DNA of 64,000 bases. It comes from Mycoplasma yeatsii. Its GTDB lineage: Bacteria > Bacillota_I > Bacilli_A > Mycoplasmatales > Mycoplasmataceae. Every line of letters begins with the position of its first letter. Within the stretch, counting starts at the first letter, position 1. The position numbers were made by a program, and so were the translations under genes. The notes under the pieces were generated by a model. That model had not been told where the DNA came from. It saw only the letters and a list, made by a program, of their open reading frames with translations, and did no database searches. The stretch lies in assembly GCF_030815295.1 (NCBI RefSeq), contig NZ_JAUSWP010000001.1. One strand, given 5' to 3'. Shown in pieces: positions 45,329 through 56,900 of this stretch.

Positions 45329-45357
45329 ATTATCTAAAAAACAATGTTTAATGTCAA
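45329..45357 (-). promoter_or_regulatory. tRNA-His promoter
   Basis: On the minus strand: consensus TTGACA (45352-45357), a 17-base spacer, and GATAAT (45329-45334), just before the tRNA. Confidence 0.9.
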
Positions 45358-45437
45358 TATAAACACATAATTTATTTAACAATATAATATTATATTATCA
45401 TTTAATATTAAAACTAGATAAGATAGGAGATAGTTAA

Positions 45438-46331
45438 ATGAATCAAGAAATTATTAGAATAAATAATTTAACTAAAAAGTTTAAATCAGGGTATGGTATT
45501 TTTGATATTAACTTGGTTGTTAAACAAGGTGATGTTTATGGTTATTTAGGACCAAATGGTGCTGGTAAATCTACAACAATTAGACATATGATGGGATATA
45601 TTAAACCTTTAAAAGGTTGGGTTAATATTATGAATAAAGATGCTTGAAAACAATCTCATTTAATTCAATCAGAAGTTGGATATATTCCAGGAGAAATTAA
45701 TTTACCAGAATATGTTAATGGGTTAAATTTTATTAAACAAATTTTTAAATTAAGAAATCAAACTAATTGAGATTATGTTGAAAAACTAATTAATTATTTT
45801 GAATTTAACCCAAATATTAAAATTAAAAAAATGAGTAAAGGTATGAAACAAAAAGTTGCTCTAGTAATTGCTTTTATGCATAATCCTAAATTACTTATTT
45901 TAGATGAACCTACAACTGGATTAGATCCTTTAATGAAAAATAAATTTATTAATTTAGTTTTAGAATGTAAAAATAATGGTGCAACTATTTTATTAAGTTC
46001 ACACATATTTGAAGAAGTTGAAAAAACTTGTAATAAAGTTGCAATTATTAAATCAGGAAAAATCGTAGCTGATATTGATTTAGAAAACTTAAAACAAATA
46101 AGTGATAGAAGATATGAAATTAGTTTTAAAAATAATCAGATTTTAGAATCTAAATTTTTAAAAGAAGTTAACGATAATAAAGTATTATATATTGTTCCAA
46201 CAAATGATGTTAATAACTTTTTTGAACAATTAAAAAATTATGAAATTGAAATGTTGAAAGAAATACCTTTTTCACTTGAAAAATATTTCTTGAATTTTTA
46301 TAAAAGAAATGAGGTTGAAAACAATGTTTAA
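45438..46331 (+). CDS. ABC transporter ATP-binding protein
   Basis: 297 aa. Walker A is GPNGAGKS at 38-45, the signature is MSKGMKQKVAL (Lys in place of the usual Gly-Gly context, as in many ABC-2 exporters), Walker B is LLILDEPTTGLDP, and the switch histidine is in LLSSHIFEE. The C-terminal 80 residues are typical for exporters of the drug or bacteriocin-resistance type. The start follows TAGGAGATAGTTAA. It overlaps the permease gene by eight bases. The substrate is unknown. Confidence 0.9.
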
Positions 46332-47085
46332 TCTTCAATTATGAAAAGATTCTTTTAGATCTACAAAATCATTTTGATTTTTAATTTTACCTTTTATATT
46401 TTTAATTAACTTTTTAATATTGATATTTAATAAAAATATTGATGATTCTGTTTCAACTATTCAACTTTTATTCTTTTCAAATATAGCTGGTTTAAGCATT
46501 GTTGCTATTTCGATATTTTTTGTAGTTGTTCCTAACGTGTTAAACACAAGACCAATTGATAGAGGTTATTTAACTTATACATTATCAACAAAATTATCTA
46601 GATTAAAAATAATTTTAAATAAAATGACTTATTTTATATTTTGTATTACTAGTTATGTATTTATTAATTTTTTAATAGTTTTTATTTTTATACTTATTAA
46701 AAAACCAACTTATATAAACTCAGCAAGTTGAACATTGCAATGTTTAGGTTATTGATTGTTTTTATCTTCAGTTGGATCAATATGTTTTATGTTTAGTTCT
46801 ATATTTAATAAATCATCACTTACACTGCTTTTTAGTTCTATATTAATTGTTTTATTTTACACTCTTTATATTACTTCTTCAGTTGTTTTGAAAACTGATG
46901 CTGAAAATCTTAAACTACTTAAGAACCTTAAATATTTAACATTATTTTCACTATTTGATTACACTAAAATAGAATCAAAAGACGTTTCTAAATTTATTTA
47001 TAATTTTATTGTTTTATCTTCTATTAGTGTTGTTTGTTATTCTATTTCATCAATTGTTTATATTAAAAAAGATTTACCATTATAA
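46324..47085 (+). CDS. ABC-2 type exporter permease
   Basis: 253 aa with six hydrophobic segments. It starts MFNLQLWKDSFRSTKSFWFL, a common beginning of ABC-2 permeases, and carries a hydrophilic loop with TRPIDRGYLTYTLSTKLSR between helices 2 and 3. The gene begins within the end of the ATPase gene, so the two make one exporter. A lone heterodimer-type unit without a regulator nearby. Confidence 0.85.
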
Positions 47086-47116
47086 AAACACAAGCTTTAA
47101 TTGCTTGTGTTTTTTT
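47084..47116. terminator. bidirectional terminator, exporter / deoA
   Basis: The stem AAAAACACAAGC / GCTTGTGTTTTT has a seven-base loop between convergent genes. Confidence 0.9.
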
Positions 47117-47119
47117 CTA

Positions 47120-48433
47120 TTATTTAACATCATCTGAAATGATTTTGAAAATAACTTGTTTTGTAGGTTGAGATTCAACTATTTCAAACGTTTTTAATAC
47201 TTCTTTTTCTCACAATGGATTTATTTCTTTATTGGTGTATAAAGTCATAATAACATCACCAACATTAACTTGATCACCATATTCTTTATCTAAATAAATT
47301 CCAGCAGCATGATCAATAGTATCGGTTTTTTTAGCTCTTCCAGCTCCTAGTTGAACTGAAATTAAACCTAATTCTTCAGCTCTTGTGTATTTTACATAAC
47401 CACTTTTTGTTGCTTTGATTTCAAGTTTATTTTTACATTTAAATACTTCATCATAATTTTCTAAAACAGATCAATCTCCGCCTTGAGCGATAACAAAGTC
47501 TTTAAAATAATGTGCAGCTTCTCCTGATTGAAGTTTTTTATAAACATCAGCTTTAGCTTCATCTAAAGTGTTAAACATTTTAGCTTGTAATAAAGTTACA
47601 CCAACAATTGTAGTAATTAATTCAACAAAGTCTTTTGGTCCTTTTCCGTTAAGTGTATCTCAAGCTTCTTTCACTTCATTAGCATTACCAATCGCTTTTC
47701 CTAGTGGACATTCCATATTTGAAAGAATGACACCAATTTTTCTATTATAATTTTTAGCTACATCAATCATTCTATTAGAAAGATCAATAGCATCATCTAA
47801 ATTAGTCATAAATGCACCGTTTCCAACTTTAACATCTAAAACTAATCCATCGTTTTCAACAACAAGTTTTTTACTCATAATTGAAGCTGTAATCAATGGC
47901 ATTGAATCAATTGTTCCAGTAACATCACGTAATGCATAGATTTTTTTATCAGCAGGAACAACATCATCAGATTGACAAATAATACTTAATCCTGTTTTAT
48001 TAATTACACCTGTAAATTCATCGTTTTCTAATTCGCATTTTCAACCAGGAAATGATTCTAATTTATCAGCAGTTCCACCAGTTTTACCCAATCCTCTTCC
48101 TGTTAGTTTACAAATATTAATACCATAACTAGCTACAAGTGGAGCATAAACTAAACTAGTTTTATCTCCAACTCCACCAGTTGAGTGTTTATCAGCTTTA
48201 AAACCTTTAACTGAACTTAAATCATATTGTGATCCAGATTCAATATAAGATTTTGTTAGATATGAAGTTTCTAGGTCATTCATATCAGTAAAATAAGTAG
48301 CCATACAAAATGCGGCCATTTGATAATCTGTAATAGATCCATCAACATAACCTTTTATAAGTCAATTGATTTCATCTTGTGTTAATTTAATATTATGTTT
48401 TTTCTTTTCAATAATGTTTGTAAATGTATTCAT
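47120..48433 (-). CDS. deoA: pyrimidine-nucleoside (thymidine) phosphorylase
   Basis: 437 aa. It splits thymidine or uridine with phosphate into base and sugar 1-phosphate for salvage. The family signature KHSTGGVGDK is at 82-91, followed by KLTGRGLGKTGGTADKLES. The C-terminal domain (TKSGYVKYTRAEELGLISVQ) is complete. Length is normal (433-440). The ATG at 48433 is about 12 bases from AGGAGGG, a little far; an in-frame TTG three codons upstream would be too close. It is preceded by the terminator of the next upstream gene, so it is probably monocistronic. Confidence 0.94.
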
Positions 48434-48505
48434 ATATCTCAACGCCCTCCTGTAAAAAATTATAAAAAATTAAAAATTGAATTTTAAAAAATATCTTAAA
48501 ATATT

Positions 48506-48530
48506 AAAAAATTGGCCTGTAGCCAATTAT
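48506..48530 (-). terminator. terminator of the 539-aa membrane protein gene
   Basis: The stem AATTGGC / GCCAATT has a five-base loop and a T-run on the minus strand. It overlaps the stop codon. Confidence 0.8.
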
Positions 48531-50146
48531 TTTTGTGTTGATTGTTTTTTAGTTTTTCTTGTTTTTGCTGCTTCTATAATTTTAGTTTGACTTAATCTTT
48601 TAGCTGTTTTATTAGTGATTAAGTTATTAATTAAGAAGTTAGATGTAAATAGATAAATTCAGAATAGAACCATAATTATAATGTTGATTCCTGAAATTCA
48701 ATTTGTAATATCTTCAGCAATTGTTGTTGCAAAAATAGCAAAGAAGTTAGCTCCTGTTGTTATTACTCAAATAAATAATGGTGCAACAATGTTACTAATA
48801 ATTACATTAAATTTTAATTCTTTTCCTTTTCTATGATTATCAACTAAAGTTGCTAAAACATACATTACTAAACATGTAGTTAAAACTAAATAAGCTAATG
48901 CACTGAATCATTTTGTCATTAAAACTGCAGTATATGGTTCAGCAATATTTCCAACCTGAGCTATACCAATACATCCAGCAGTTACAGTAATTGCTGCTAG
49001 TAATAATAATGAATAACAAACTAATGCAGGTTTAAACAATAAACGTTTATTTATTTTGTAATCAGTTTTTAAAATTGCATAGAATCAATGTAATATAATC
49101 GCAAATAATACTCAAGGAAGGACAAATGATCCAAAAGTTATTAATGTAACCACACTAGCAGTTAATGGTGAAGAAATAGATTTTAAAATTACTGTACTTA
49201 AAATACCAGATAATAAAGCAGAAGGTAAAACTGAAAATAATAAGAATAGCGGGAATCTTGATATTTCAATACTAAAGATTCTTCATCCTAAATCTTTATT
49301 ATTTTTAGACATCGCTTCATAGTATTTAACAAAGTATTTAGAACTATGTGATGAGTACTCAAATCCACGTTTAATATCATAAAACATTTCATCTCCTCTA
49401 CCGTTATTCATAGCTCTTCTTTTTTCTTTAGTATACATTTCATTGATTGATTCTAATACTGAATCACATCCACTTGCAAATATTGAAATGTCGCCAAATT
49501 TAATTAATTTTTTATATATTTCATCCATTAAATTGGTTAGAAACATTGGTTTAAAAGCTAATCCTGAATAACTTAGATAAGCTGATTTAACCCCTTCAAA
49601 ATCGTTTGCTTCAATTTTAGTTTTTAAATCTTTAACATAATCAATAGTTTTACTATAGTTAAATAAAACGTTCATATCACGATTTTTAATATATGCTTTA
49701 ATTCCTATAATAGTGTTAAATAAAAGTTGTTTTAATAGAGGGATAAACATTGCAAATACCCCCCCAACTAAAATAAGTTTGAAAGGACTTAGTAAAGTAT
49801 ATAGTAGTGAGTCTGGTGCCATGAATCCAGTTAATTTATAACCACTTTGAGCAATTACTTCTTGTCATGCACTTCAAGCAGTAGAACCATTGAAAGATTG
49901 AACTTGTTTAACAAGTTCTGGATTTTTAAAAGGTCCATCAGAAGAAAATCTAGCTTCTAAAATAGCTTTTCATTGACTAATTCAAGCTGGAGAACTTGTC
50001 ATTGATGATCAGAATGATTTTGTAGGATCCTTAAGATCGGTATTTCTAATCGCATAAATAGCAACACTATCAATTCATGCTGAATAACCGAAATATATCA
50101 CTGCAACTACTAATAATAAAATTGTTAATTTGACAGTCTTTCTCAT
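48527..50146 (-). CDS. hypothetical polytopic membrane protein
   Basis: 539 aa. One N-terminal helix (LTILLLVVAVIYFGYSAWID) is followed by an external domain with several tryptophans (TUGA-coded). A second hydrophobic pair lies around 110-145, then a cytoplasmic helical domain of about 130 residues (KTKIEANDFEGVKSAYLSY...). Five to six helices fill the C-terminal half. A basic tail ends the protein (RLSQTKIIEAAKTRKTKKQ). No transporter motif is recognised. Single gene between leuS and deoA. Function unknown, but the ordered layout suggests a conserved protein. Confidence 0.7.
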
Positions 50147-50191
50147 AATTTGTGTTTCCTTTCTATATTAAATTATATAATTTTGGAAAAG

Positions 50192-50214
50192 AAAAAAGGT
50201 TTTTATAACCTTTT
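50192..50214 (-). terminator. leuS terminator
   Basis: The stem AAAAGGTT / AACCTTTT has a five-base loop and overlaps the leuS stop. A T-run follows on the minus strand. Confidence 0.75.
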
Positions 50215-52627
50215 ACTTAACAACAATATTTACAATTTTATCAACTACAACAATTTCTTTTACGATTTCATGTCCATTAATAAATTTCATAACATTTTCA
50301 TCAGTTTTAGCTAATTTAAGTAGAGTTTCTTTATCAGTATTTTTTTCAACTTCTACAGTACTACGAAGTTTTCCATTAACTTGAATTGCTACTACAACTG
50401 TGTTTTTAACTAATTTAGATGAATCATAACTTGTTCATTGTTGAGTTGTGATACTTGAATTGTGTCCTAATTTTTCTCATAATTCTTCAGCTAAGTGAGG
50501 AGCAAATAAACTTAACATTTTTACAAAACCTTCAACATAAGGTTTATATACTGTTCCTTCTTTTTCTTTATAAATTGCATTTACTAAAACCATTAACTGA
50601 CTAATTGCAGTATTGAATTTTAATGAACTGATCATTTCAGTAACTTTTTTAACTACATCATTATAAACAAAATCTAAATTAGAATTGTTTGTATCTGAAA
50701 ATTCAACTTTATTAATCATTCTATAACAACGATTTAATCATTTTAAACTAGCGTCCAATCCATCAAAACTTCAAGGAAGAGAAGCATCTAATGGTCCCAT
50801 AAACATTTCATATAATCTTAAAGCGTCCGCTCCATGTGTATCAATTACATCATCAGGATTAATTACATTACCTCATGATTTAGACATTTTTCTACCATCC
50901 GGTCCTAAAATCATACCTTGGTTAAATAAGTTTTTAAACGGTTCTTTAACAGGACAAACTCCTATATCATATAAGAAATGTGTTCAGAATCTTGCATATA
51001 ATAAGTGACCCACAGCGTGTTCTTGTCCACCTATATAAAGATCAACAGGTAATCATTTTTCTAATCGTTTTCAAGCTTCTTCTGAATTTATATCAATTAA
51101 ATCATTTGACATGTTTGTTAAAACATATGCAATGAAATATCAGCTTGATCCAGCAGATTGAGGCATAGTGTTAGTTTCTCTTCTATATTTAACACCATCC
51201 ATTTCAACATTAACTCATTTATCAACATTAGCTAGAGGACTTTCTCCAGTTCCTGTTGGTTTAATATATTCAGTTTGAGGTAGAGTAACTGGTAGATTGT
51301 CATCTTCAACTAAAACTATTTCTTGGTTTTCTGTATATAAAACAGGGAATGGTTCACCATAAAAACGTTGTCTTGAGAATAATCAATCTCTTAATTTGTA
51401 ATTAACTTTTCTTGTACCTAAATTATTTTCTTCTATATATTTATAAATTACTTCTAACGCTTGAATTCTATCTAATCCATCTAAGATTTCAGAGTTAATA
51501 TGAATTCCTTCACCAACAAATGCTTTAGATTCATCTTTAGCTTTAATAACAAATTTAATTGGTAGATTAAATGTAGTTGCAAAATCTCAATCTCTTTTAT
51601 CATGAGCGGGAACAGCCATAACAGCTCCAGTTCCATAATCATTTAATACATAATCACTAATTCAAATTTGAACAGGTTGATTATTAACAGGATTTATTGC
51701 ATAGTTACCAACAAAAACTCCAGTTTTTGGTCTAGATTCATCTTTACGATCAATTTCAGATTTTGAAGCCGTTAATTCAATATATTTTTTAACTTCTTCT
51801 AGTTTATCATCTGTAGTTAATTTTAAAACTAATTCATTTTCAGGAGCTAAGACAATGTAACTAACTCCATAAATAGTATCAGCACGTGTTGTGAAAACTG
51901 GAATATCAATATCATTTGATTTGAAAATAATTTCAGCACCTTCTGACTTACCTATTCAATTTTTTTGTAAATCTTTAACTGATTGAGGTCAATCTAACTC
52001 ATCTAAACCTTGTAATAATTTTTCAGCATAATCAGTAATTTTTAAAACTCATTGACGCATTTTTTTCTTAGTAACAGGGTGTTCACCACGTTCACTTACC
52101 ATGATTCCATCTTTTTCTATGATTTCATCATTAGCTAATACTGTTCCTAATTCTTGACATCAATTAACTTCGATATCTCTATTTTCAGCTAAATTATTTT
52201 CATATAGTTTTTTAAAAATTCATTGAGTTATTTTATAGTAATTTGGATCTGCTGTGTTAACTTCTTTATCAAAATCATAACTAAATCCCATTTTTTGTAA
52301 TTGAACTCTAAAGTTATCAATATTTTTTAAAGTAAATTCTCTAGGGTCATTTCCAGTTTTTAAAGCATATTGTTCAGCTGGTAAACCAAAAGCATCTCAA
52401 CCAATTGGGTGTAGTACATCATAACCTTGCATTCTTCTAAAACGTGCAAAAACATCAGTTGCAGTATAACCTTTAACGTGACCAACATGTAATCCTGCAC
52501 CACTTGGATAAGGGAACATATCTAAAATATATGATTTTTTATCTTTATTATTTGTAGTTTTATAAATATTATTATCTTTTCAGAATTTTTGTCATTTCTT
52601 TTCTATTGCTTTATGTGAAAAATCCAT
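50213..52627 (-). CDS. leuS: leucyl-tRNA synthetase
   Basis: 804 aa, class I synthetase. The HIGH-type motif is HVGH at 47-50 (FPYPSGAGLHVGHVKG) and KMSKS is exact at about 580-584 (KMSKSWGNVINPDD). The large CP1 insertion is present by length, including a threonine-rich editing segment, unlike the shortened enzyme of M. mobile. Many UGA tryptophans fall in the gene. The start is backed by AAGGAGAGAAAGT. Single transcription unit. Confidence 0.97.
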
Positions 52628-52750
52628 ACTTTCTCTCCTTTAATATAATATTTATTTTACAATTTCTAATTAAAAAATACATCTTTAAAGTGTGTAATAT
52701 CCTGAATATTTTATTTCCTATAATAGTTAAAATTATACGTAAAAAAATAA

Positions 52751-52772
52751 AAAAACACCTTGCGGTGTTGTT
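52751..52772 (-). terminator. tRNA-Ile terminator
   Basis: The stem AACACC / GGTGTT has a GCAA tetraloop and a T-run on the minus strand. Confidence 0.9.
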
Positions 52773-52783
52773 TGTTTTCTTAA

Positions 52784-52860
52784 TGGTCGGAATAATTGGA
52801 CTTGAACCAACGACCTCTCCGTTATCAGCGGAGTGCTCTAACCAGCTGAGCTATATTCCG
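52784..52860 (-). tRNA. trnI: tRNA-Ile (GAT anticodon)
   Basis: 77 bases with CCA. The acceptor CGGAATA pairs with TATTCCG. The anticodon loop CTGATAA in a CTCCG/CGGAG stem gives GAU. The D-arm is AGCTCAGCTGGTTAGAGC, and the T-loop is TTCAAGT. Confidence 0.97.
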
Positions 52861-52876
52861 AAACGATACAATAGTA

Positions 52877-52905
52877 ATAATATATGTTTTTACTTATAAA
52901 ATCAA
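52877..52905 (-). promoter_or_regulatory. tRNA-Ile promoter
   Basis: On the minus strand: TTGATT (52900-52905), a 17-base spacer, and TATTAT (52877-52882). Confidence 0.8.
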
Positions 52906-52953
52906 TATAATTTATAAATTTTTTTTAATTTTGTGCTTCTATAATTTTGAAAT

Positions 52954-52979
52954 AAAAAATCAACACATATGTGTTGATT
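52954..52979 (-). terminator. rplM-rpsI terminator
   Basis: The stem AATCAACAC / GTGTTGATT has loop ATAT, with a T-run on the minus strand, nine bases after the rpsI stop. Confidence 0.9.
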
Positions 52980-52987
52980 CATACATA

Positions 52988-53383
52988 TTAACGTTTTGAG
53001 AATTGAGGTGCTCTACGTGCTCCACGTAATCCATATTTTTTACGTTCTTTAATGCGTGCATCACGAGTTAATAATCCTTCATTTCTTAAAGCTTTTCTGT
53101 AATCTTCACTAGCTTGTAATAAAGCTCTAGCAATTCCTAATCTAGTTGCTCCAGCTTGTCCAGTGAATCCTCCACCAATAACTTTAACAGTGATGTCAAA
53201 GTCTTTTAAAGTTCCAGTAGCTACTAATGGTTGTTCTAAGTCTTGCACTAATGTTGCGTATGGGAAAAACTCTAAAGCAGGTTTTCCATTAACAATAACA
53301 TTACCTGTTCCTGGAGTTAAGATAACTTGAGCAATTGAAGATTTTCTTCTTCCAGTTCCTCTATAAATAACTTTGTTGTTCAT
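52988..53383 (-). CDS. rpsI: 30S ribosomal protein S9
   Basis: 131 aa. It begins YRGTGRRKSSIAQV and ends with the conserved basic tail RRAPQFSKR that reaches the P site. The core KVIGGGFTGQAGATRLGIAR is canonical. The ATG overlaps the rplM stop by one base (TAATG), with AAGGAG just upstream inside rplM. Co-transcribed with rplM, as in most bacteria. Confidence 0.97.
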   Translation of the reverse strand: MNNKVIYRGTGRRKSSIAQVILTPGTGNVIVNGKPALEFFPYATLVQDLEQPLVATGTLKDFDITVKVIGGGFTGQAGATRLGIARALLQASEDYRKALRNEGLLTRDARIKERKKYGLRGARRAPQFSKR

Positions 53384-53838
53384 TATCTAGTTTCTCCTTT
53401 TTTAGTTTGAATGTTTAAAACTTCAGGTTTTTGTGCAGCATATGGGTGTTCTGAACCTTCAAATACGTGTAACGCTCTGTATTGGTTAGCACCTTGAACA
53501 TTTTTAGGTAACATTAGTCTGATAGCTCTTTCAAGAATTTTAGTTGCGTCTAATTCTCTTTGAACTGCTACTGTTCTTCTTCTTAATCCACCTGGATGCA
53601 TTGAGTGGTGGTAGTAAACTTTGTTAGATTCTTTTTTACCAGAAAAGATTGCTTTTTCAGCGTTAATAATAATAACGTGATCTCCGTTATTGATGTGTGG
53701 AGTAAAGTCAACTTTGTGTTTTCCTCTTAAAACAAGAGCAACTTGAGTTGCTAATCTACCCACAGTTTGTCCTTCTGCATCAACGATATATCATTTTTTG
53801 TTAATATCTTTTGCAGAAATTAATGTAGTTTGTTTCAT
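53383..53838 (-). CDS. rplM: 50S ribosomal protein L13
   Basis: 151 aa. It starts MKQTTLISAKDINKKWYIVD (Trp from UGA) and shows the family segments VGRLATQVALVLRGKHK and YYHHSMHPGGLRRRTV. Length is normal (about 145-150). The start has AAAGGAAAATAGCAA. A strong promoter and a short structured leader precede it, see separate entries. Confidence 0.97.
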
Positions 53839-53893
53839 ATTTGCTATTTTCCTTTACTTGACTTGTCCGGGGTCTATAAAGTGTCGTAAGCAA
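53839..53893 (-). promoter_or_regulatory. rplM leader, possible L13-type autoregulatory RNA
   Basis: A roughly 55-base leader is much richer in G and C than its flanks and contains a GACCCCGGACAAGTC core that can pair GAC with GTC around CCCGG. Firmicutes have a conserved L13 leader at this place. The assignment here is by position and by the CCCCGGAC-like core, not by alignment. Confidence 0.5.
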
Positions 53894-53898
53894 TTTAT

Positions 53899-53927
53899 AT
53901 TATAATAAAACTTTTTATAATTATCAA
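53899..53927 (-). promoter_or_regulatory. rplM-rpsI promoter
   Basis: On the minus strand: TTGATA (53922-53927), a 17-base spacer, and perfect TATAAT (53899-53904). The -35 abuts the stop codon of the upstream permease gene. Confidence 0.9.
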
Positions 53928-56900
53928 TTAAATATTTACATCTTTTAAAGTTAGAGTTGCATCAGTTTTAGATATTGAATTAAATCCAACAGCTATTGTA
54001 ATTATATAAATACCAATAACTCCTAAAGCTACAGCAAAAGGTAATCAAATAGGAAACGCCAACGGTAAAACAACTATGTGATAAATACTTTTTATAATTG
54101 TTGAAAATATAAATCATCCACTAGTAAATCCAATTAAAAACATTGAAGCTATCACAATAAAATACATTCCTAATATATTTAAAGCAATATATGAATTAGA
54201 ATATCCTAATACTTTTAATGTTGATATAAATCTATTATTATCTGAAATAATAACTGAAGTTGTTAATAAAATAATTACAAATGATATTGATAAAATAGCA
54301 ACAATACCAAGTGCTAGTAATAATATGATTAATGCTGAAATTTGTTTTAAAATAGCTTGTGATATTTTAATTGGAACTATTAAATTAATTGACCCTTGAC
54401 CAATTCCATCATACACTTGATGATCTTTAACATGAACTCCATTTAATGTAACCGGATTATAATCACCTGTTTTCGAATAAGTTGAAACTGATTTACTTAA
54501 ATCACCAATATCATCTTTTAATGAATATTTATAGTTAAAAATAGGAAATGTATTAGCAAAGATTTTTAAAATATTTTGTGCAGCTTCTTTTTGTTTATCA
54601 TTTTTATTTTCTTTAATTAATTTATTTACAAAATCTTGATAACTATAATTTTGTAATGAATCATTGCCAGTTAAGTTTAATCCAGTATTTATTTGATCAA
54701 CAGTATAACCCTGTTTATCAAATACTTTATTTCATTGTTTTTTAAAAAGTAATTCTCATCAAACTTCTTTATTTTGTTTATAGTTTAAAATTTCTTGAGC
54801 ATCATCTTCTTTAATTCAAGCAGCACCTTGACCATAACCATCGTGAACTCCAACAACTTTGAATTTATGTTGTTTATTTATTTTGTTTACACGTGTATTA
54901 CCTTGTAAAAATTCTTTATAAAATGGATTTGGATCAAGTGATTTGTCTTTTTCATCTCATGGAACAGGAATACCATTTGTTAAAGCCTCATCATTATTGT
55001 TAAAAGGGTTTTTAACAGATATTGCTGCTGTTGATATATCACTTCTTTGAATAAAGTCATTTGGTTTTGAATCAAATTCATTTTTTCAATCAGAAGTGTT
55101 ATATGGTTTTATGTTATTATTTTTTATTTTTTGTAATTCATTTTGTAATACATTTAAGTCAATTTCATCACCTTTATATAAGTTCAATCTTTTTGAAATG
55201 GTTTGATTTATTATGATTGAATTTTTTTCAGTATTATAAAGTTTTGAAATTAGATCATTTTTATTAGTATCAAATAAATTAATAAATTTGTTATTATTTT
55301 TTATTCCATAAATTTTGAAATTATGTTTTTTATCTAATGTTTCAACATTTAATAAAGTTCCTAATTGTTCTTTATCTTTTGTAAATGGAATTAGATTGAA
55401 TCCTAGTGTGTATTGTTGATTATTATCATAAGTAATTTTTAAATTTTGTCTTACAAAATAAGGTGCTCTAGAATAAGCAGCTTGAACTATACCTTGTTCC
55501 ATTCTATTTTTAAATAATACCGTTCATCAAACTCCTAGTTTTGCAACAAGATCTAATAATTTATTTTTATCGGTTAAATCATCTTTAAAATCATTTTCAC
55601 TTAATTTTAAAATATTATCTTCTACTGAATCATCTTTATTTCAAATTCCATCTATTATATGATATTTACCCATTTTTGAATTTGATGAAGATAATTTAAA
55701 GTTATTGATATGGTCTTTAATCACTTCTGTTTGTAATTGTTCTGCAATAGGTGCACTAACTACTGATTCATCTGAAAAATTTAATAAAGCTTGCTGTTTT
55801 TTATCTATTGAATTAAATTTTTCAATTCTTTTTTCTTCGTCTAAATTAATATCAAATTGTTCATTATCATTTAAGTAATAATCTCTATTAATTGATAATG
55901 CAATACTATCTAAATAAATTGAATAAAAACGTTGTAAATGTTTAAATTGATTCAATAAAGTTTTGAAATCATCTTTTTCATCAACTAATAATTCTGATGT
56001 TAAATTTTTATAATCAAATCAGTTATTTAAAACTGCATTAGCAAAAAATGGTTCAGTTTCGGATAATGATAATTTTGCTAGTTGTCTGAAATAACCTGTT
56101 GATATTGATGTATCTTGAGCTTGTAACATTCTTATATTTGAAACACCTAAACTGTAGGGTTCTGCATCACCTGAATTGTTTATATTCGGGATTACTAAAT
56201 TATAATATGAACTACCATAAGTTTGATTTAAATAATCTTTTATTATTTGTTCTATATCATAAGAATTATCTTTAACAGGTAGAGAAGTTGAAGCGAAACT
56301 ATCTTCACTTTTTTTAATAACTTTATATTCGTCATAATCATTTTCAGGATTAAATGCTCTAGAAAATGAAAATGGATTATTATAACTTGGTTCAGAATAT
56401 TCAACTACTTGTTTATAGTTAATTCCATTATATGTATATGCTTGATTTCTTTTTAATAAATAAGGAGCAGAAAAAGAAATTGTAAACATAATAGTAGATA
56501 ATAAAACAACAAATCCAACACCAAACATTTTAGGTCCAGCATCAATTAATAAAGCTGTTCTCATTTTTTTATTAAATGATTTATTTTCAACATTCTTTTT
56601 AACCATCATCGATCATTTAGATAGTTTTTTAGTTCGTTGAGCATAAATTAAATTTAATGCTCCAGTTTTCATAATTAAATATGCAATTAAAAATGATATA
56701 GCTGTAATTAATATTCAAATGAAAATAAATGCAAATAGAAATCCAATTCAGTCAAATGAAGCAACTCCATAAGATAATGTGAAATAAGATTGTAACTTAT
56801 TTAAAATTACAATAGAAACTCCAACTGCAACGACATATCCAATAATTCCACCAACAAATGAAGTTATTAAAGGGGTGACAACATAATTAAATACTATTTG

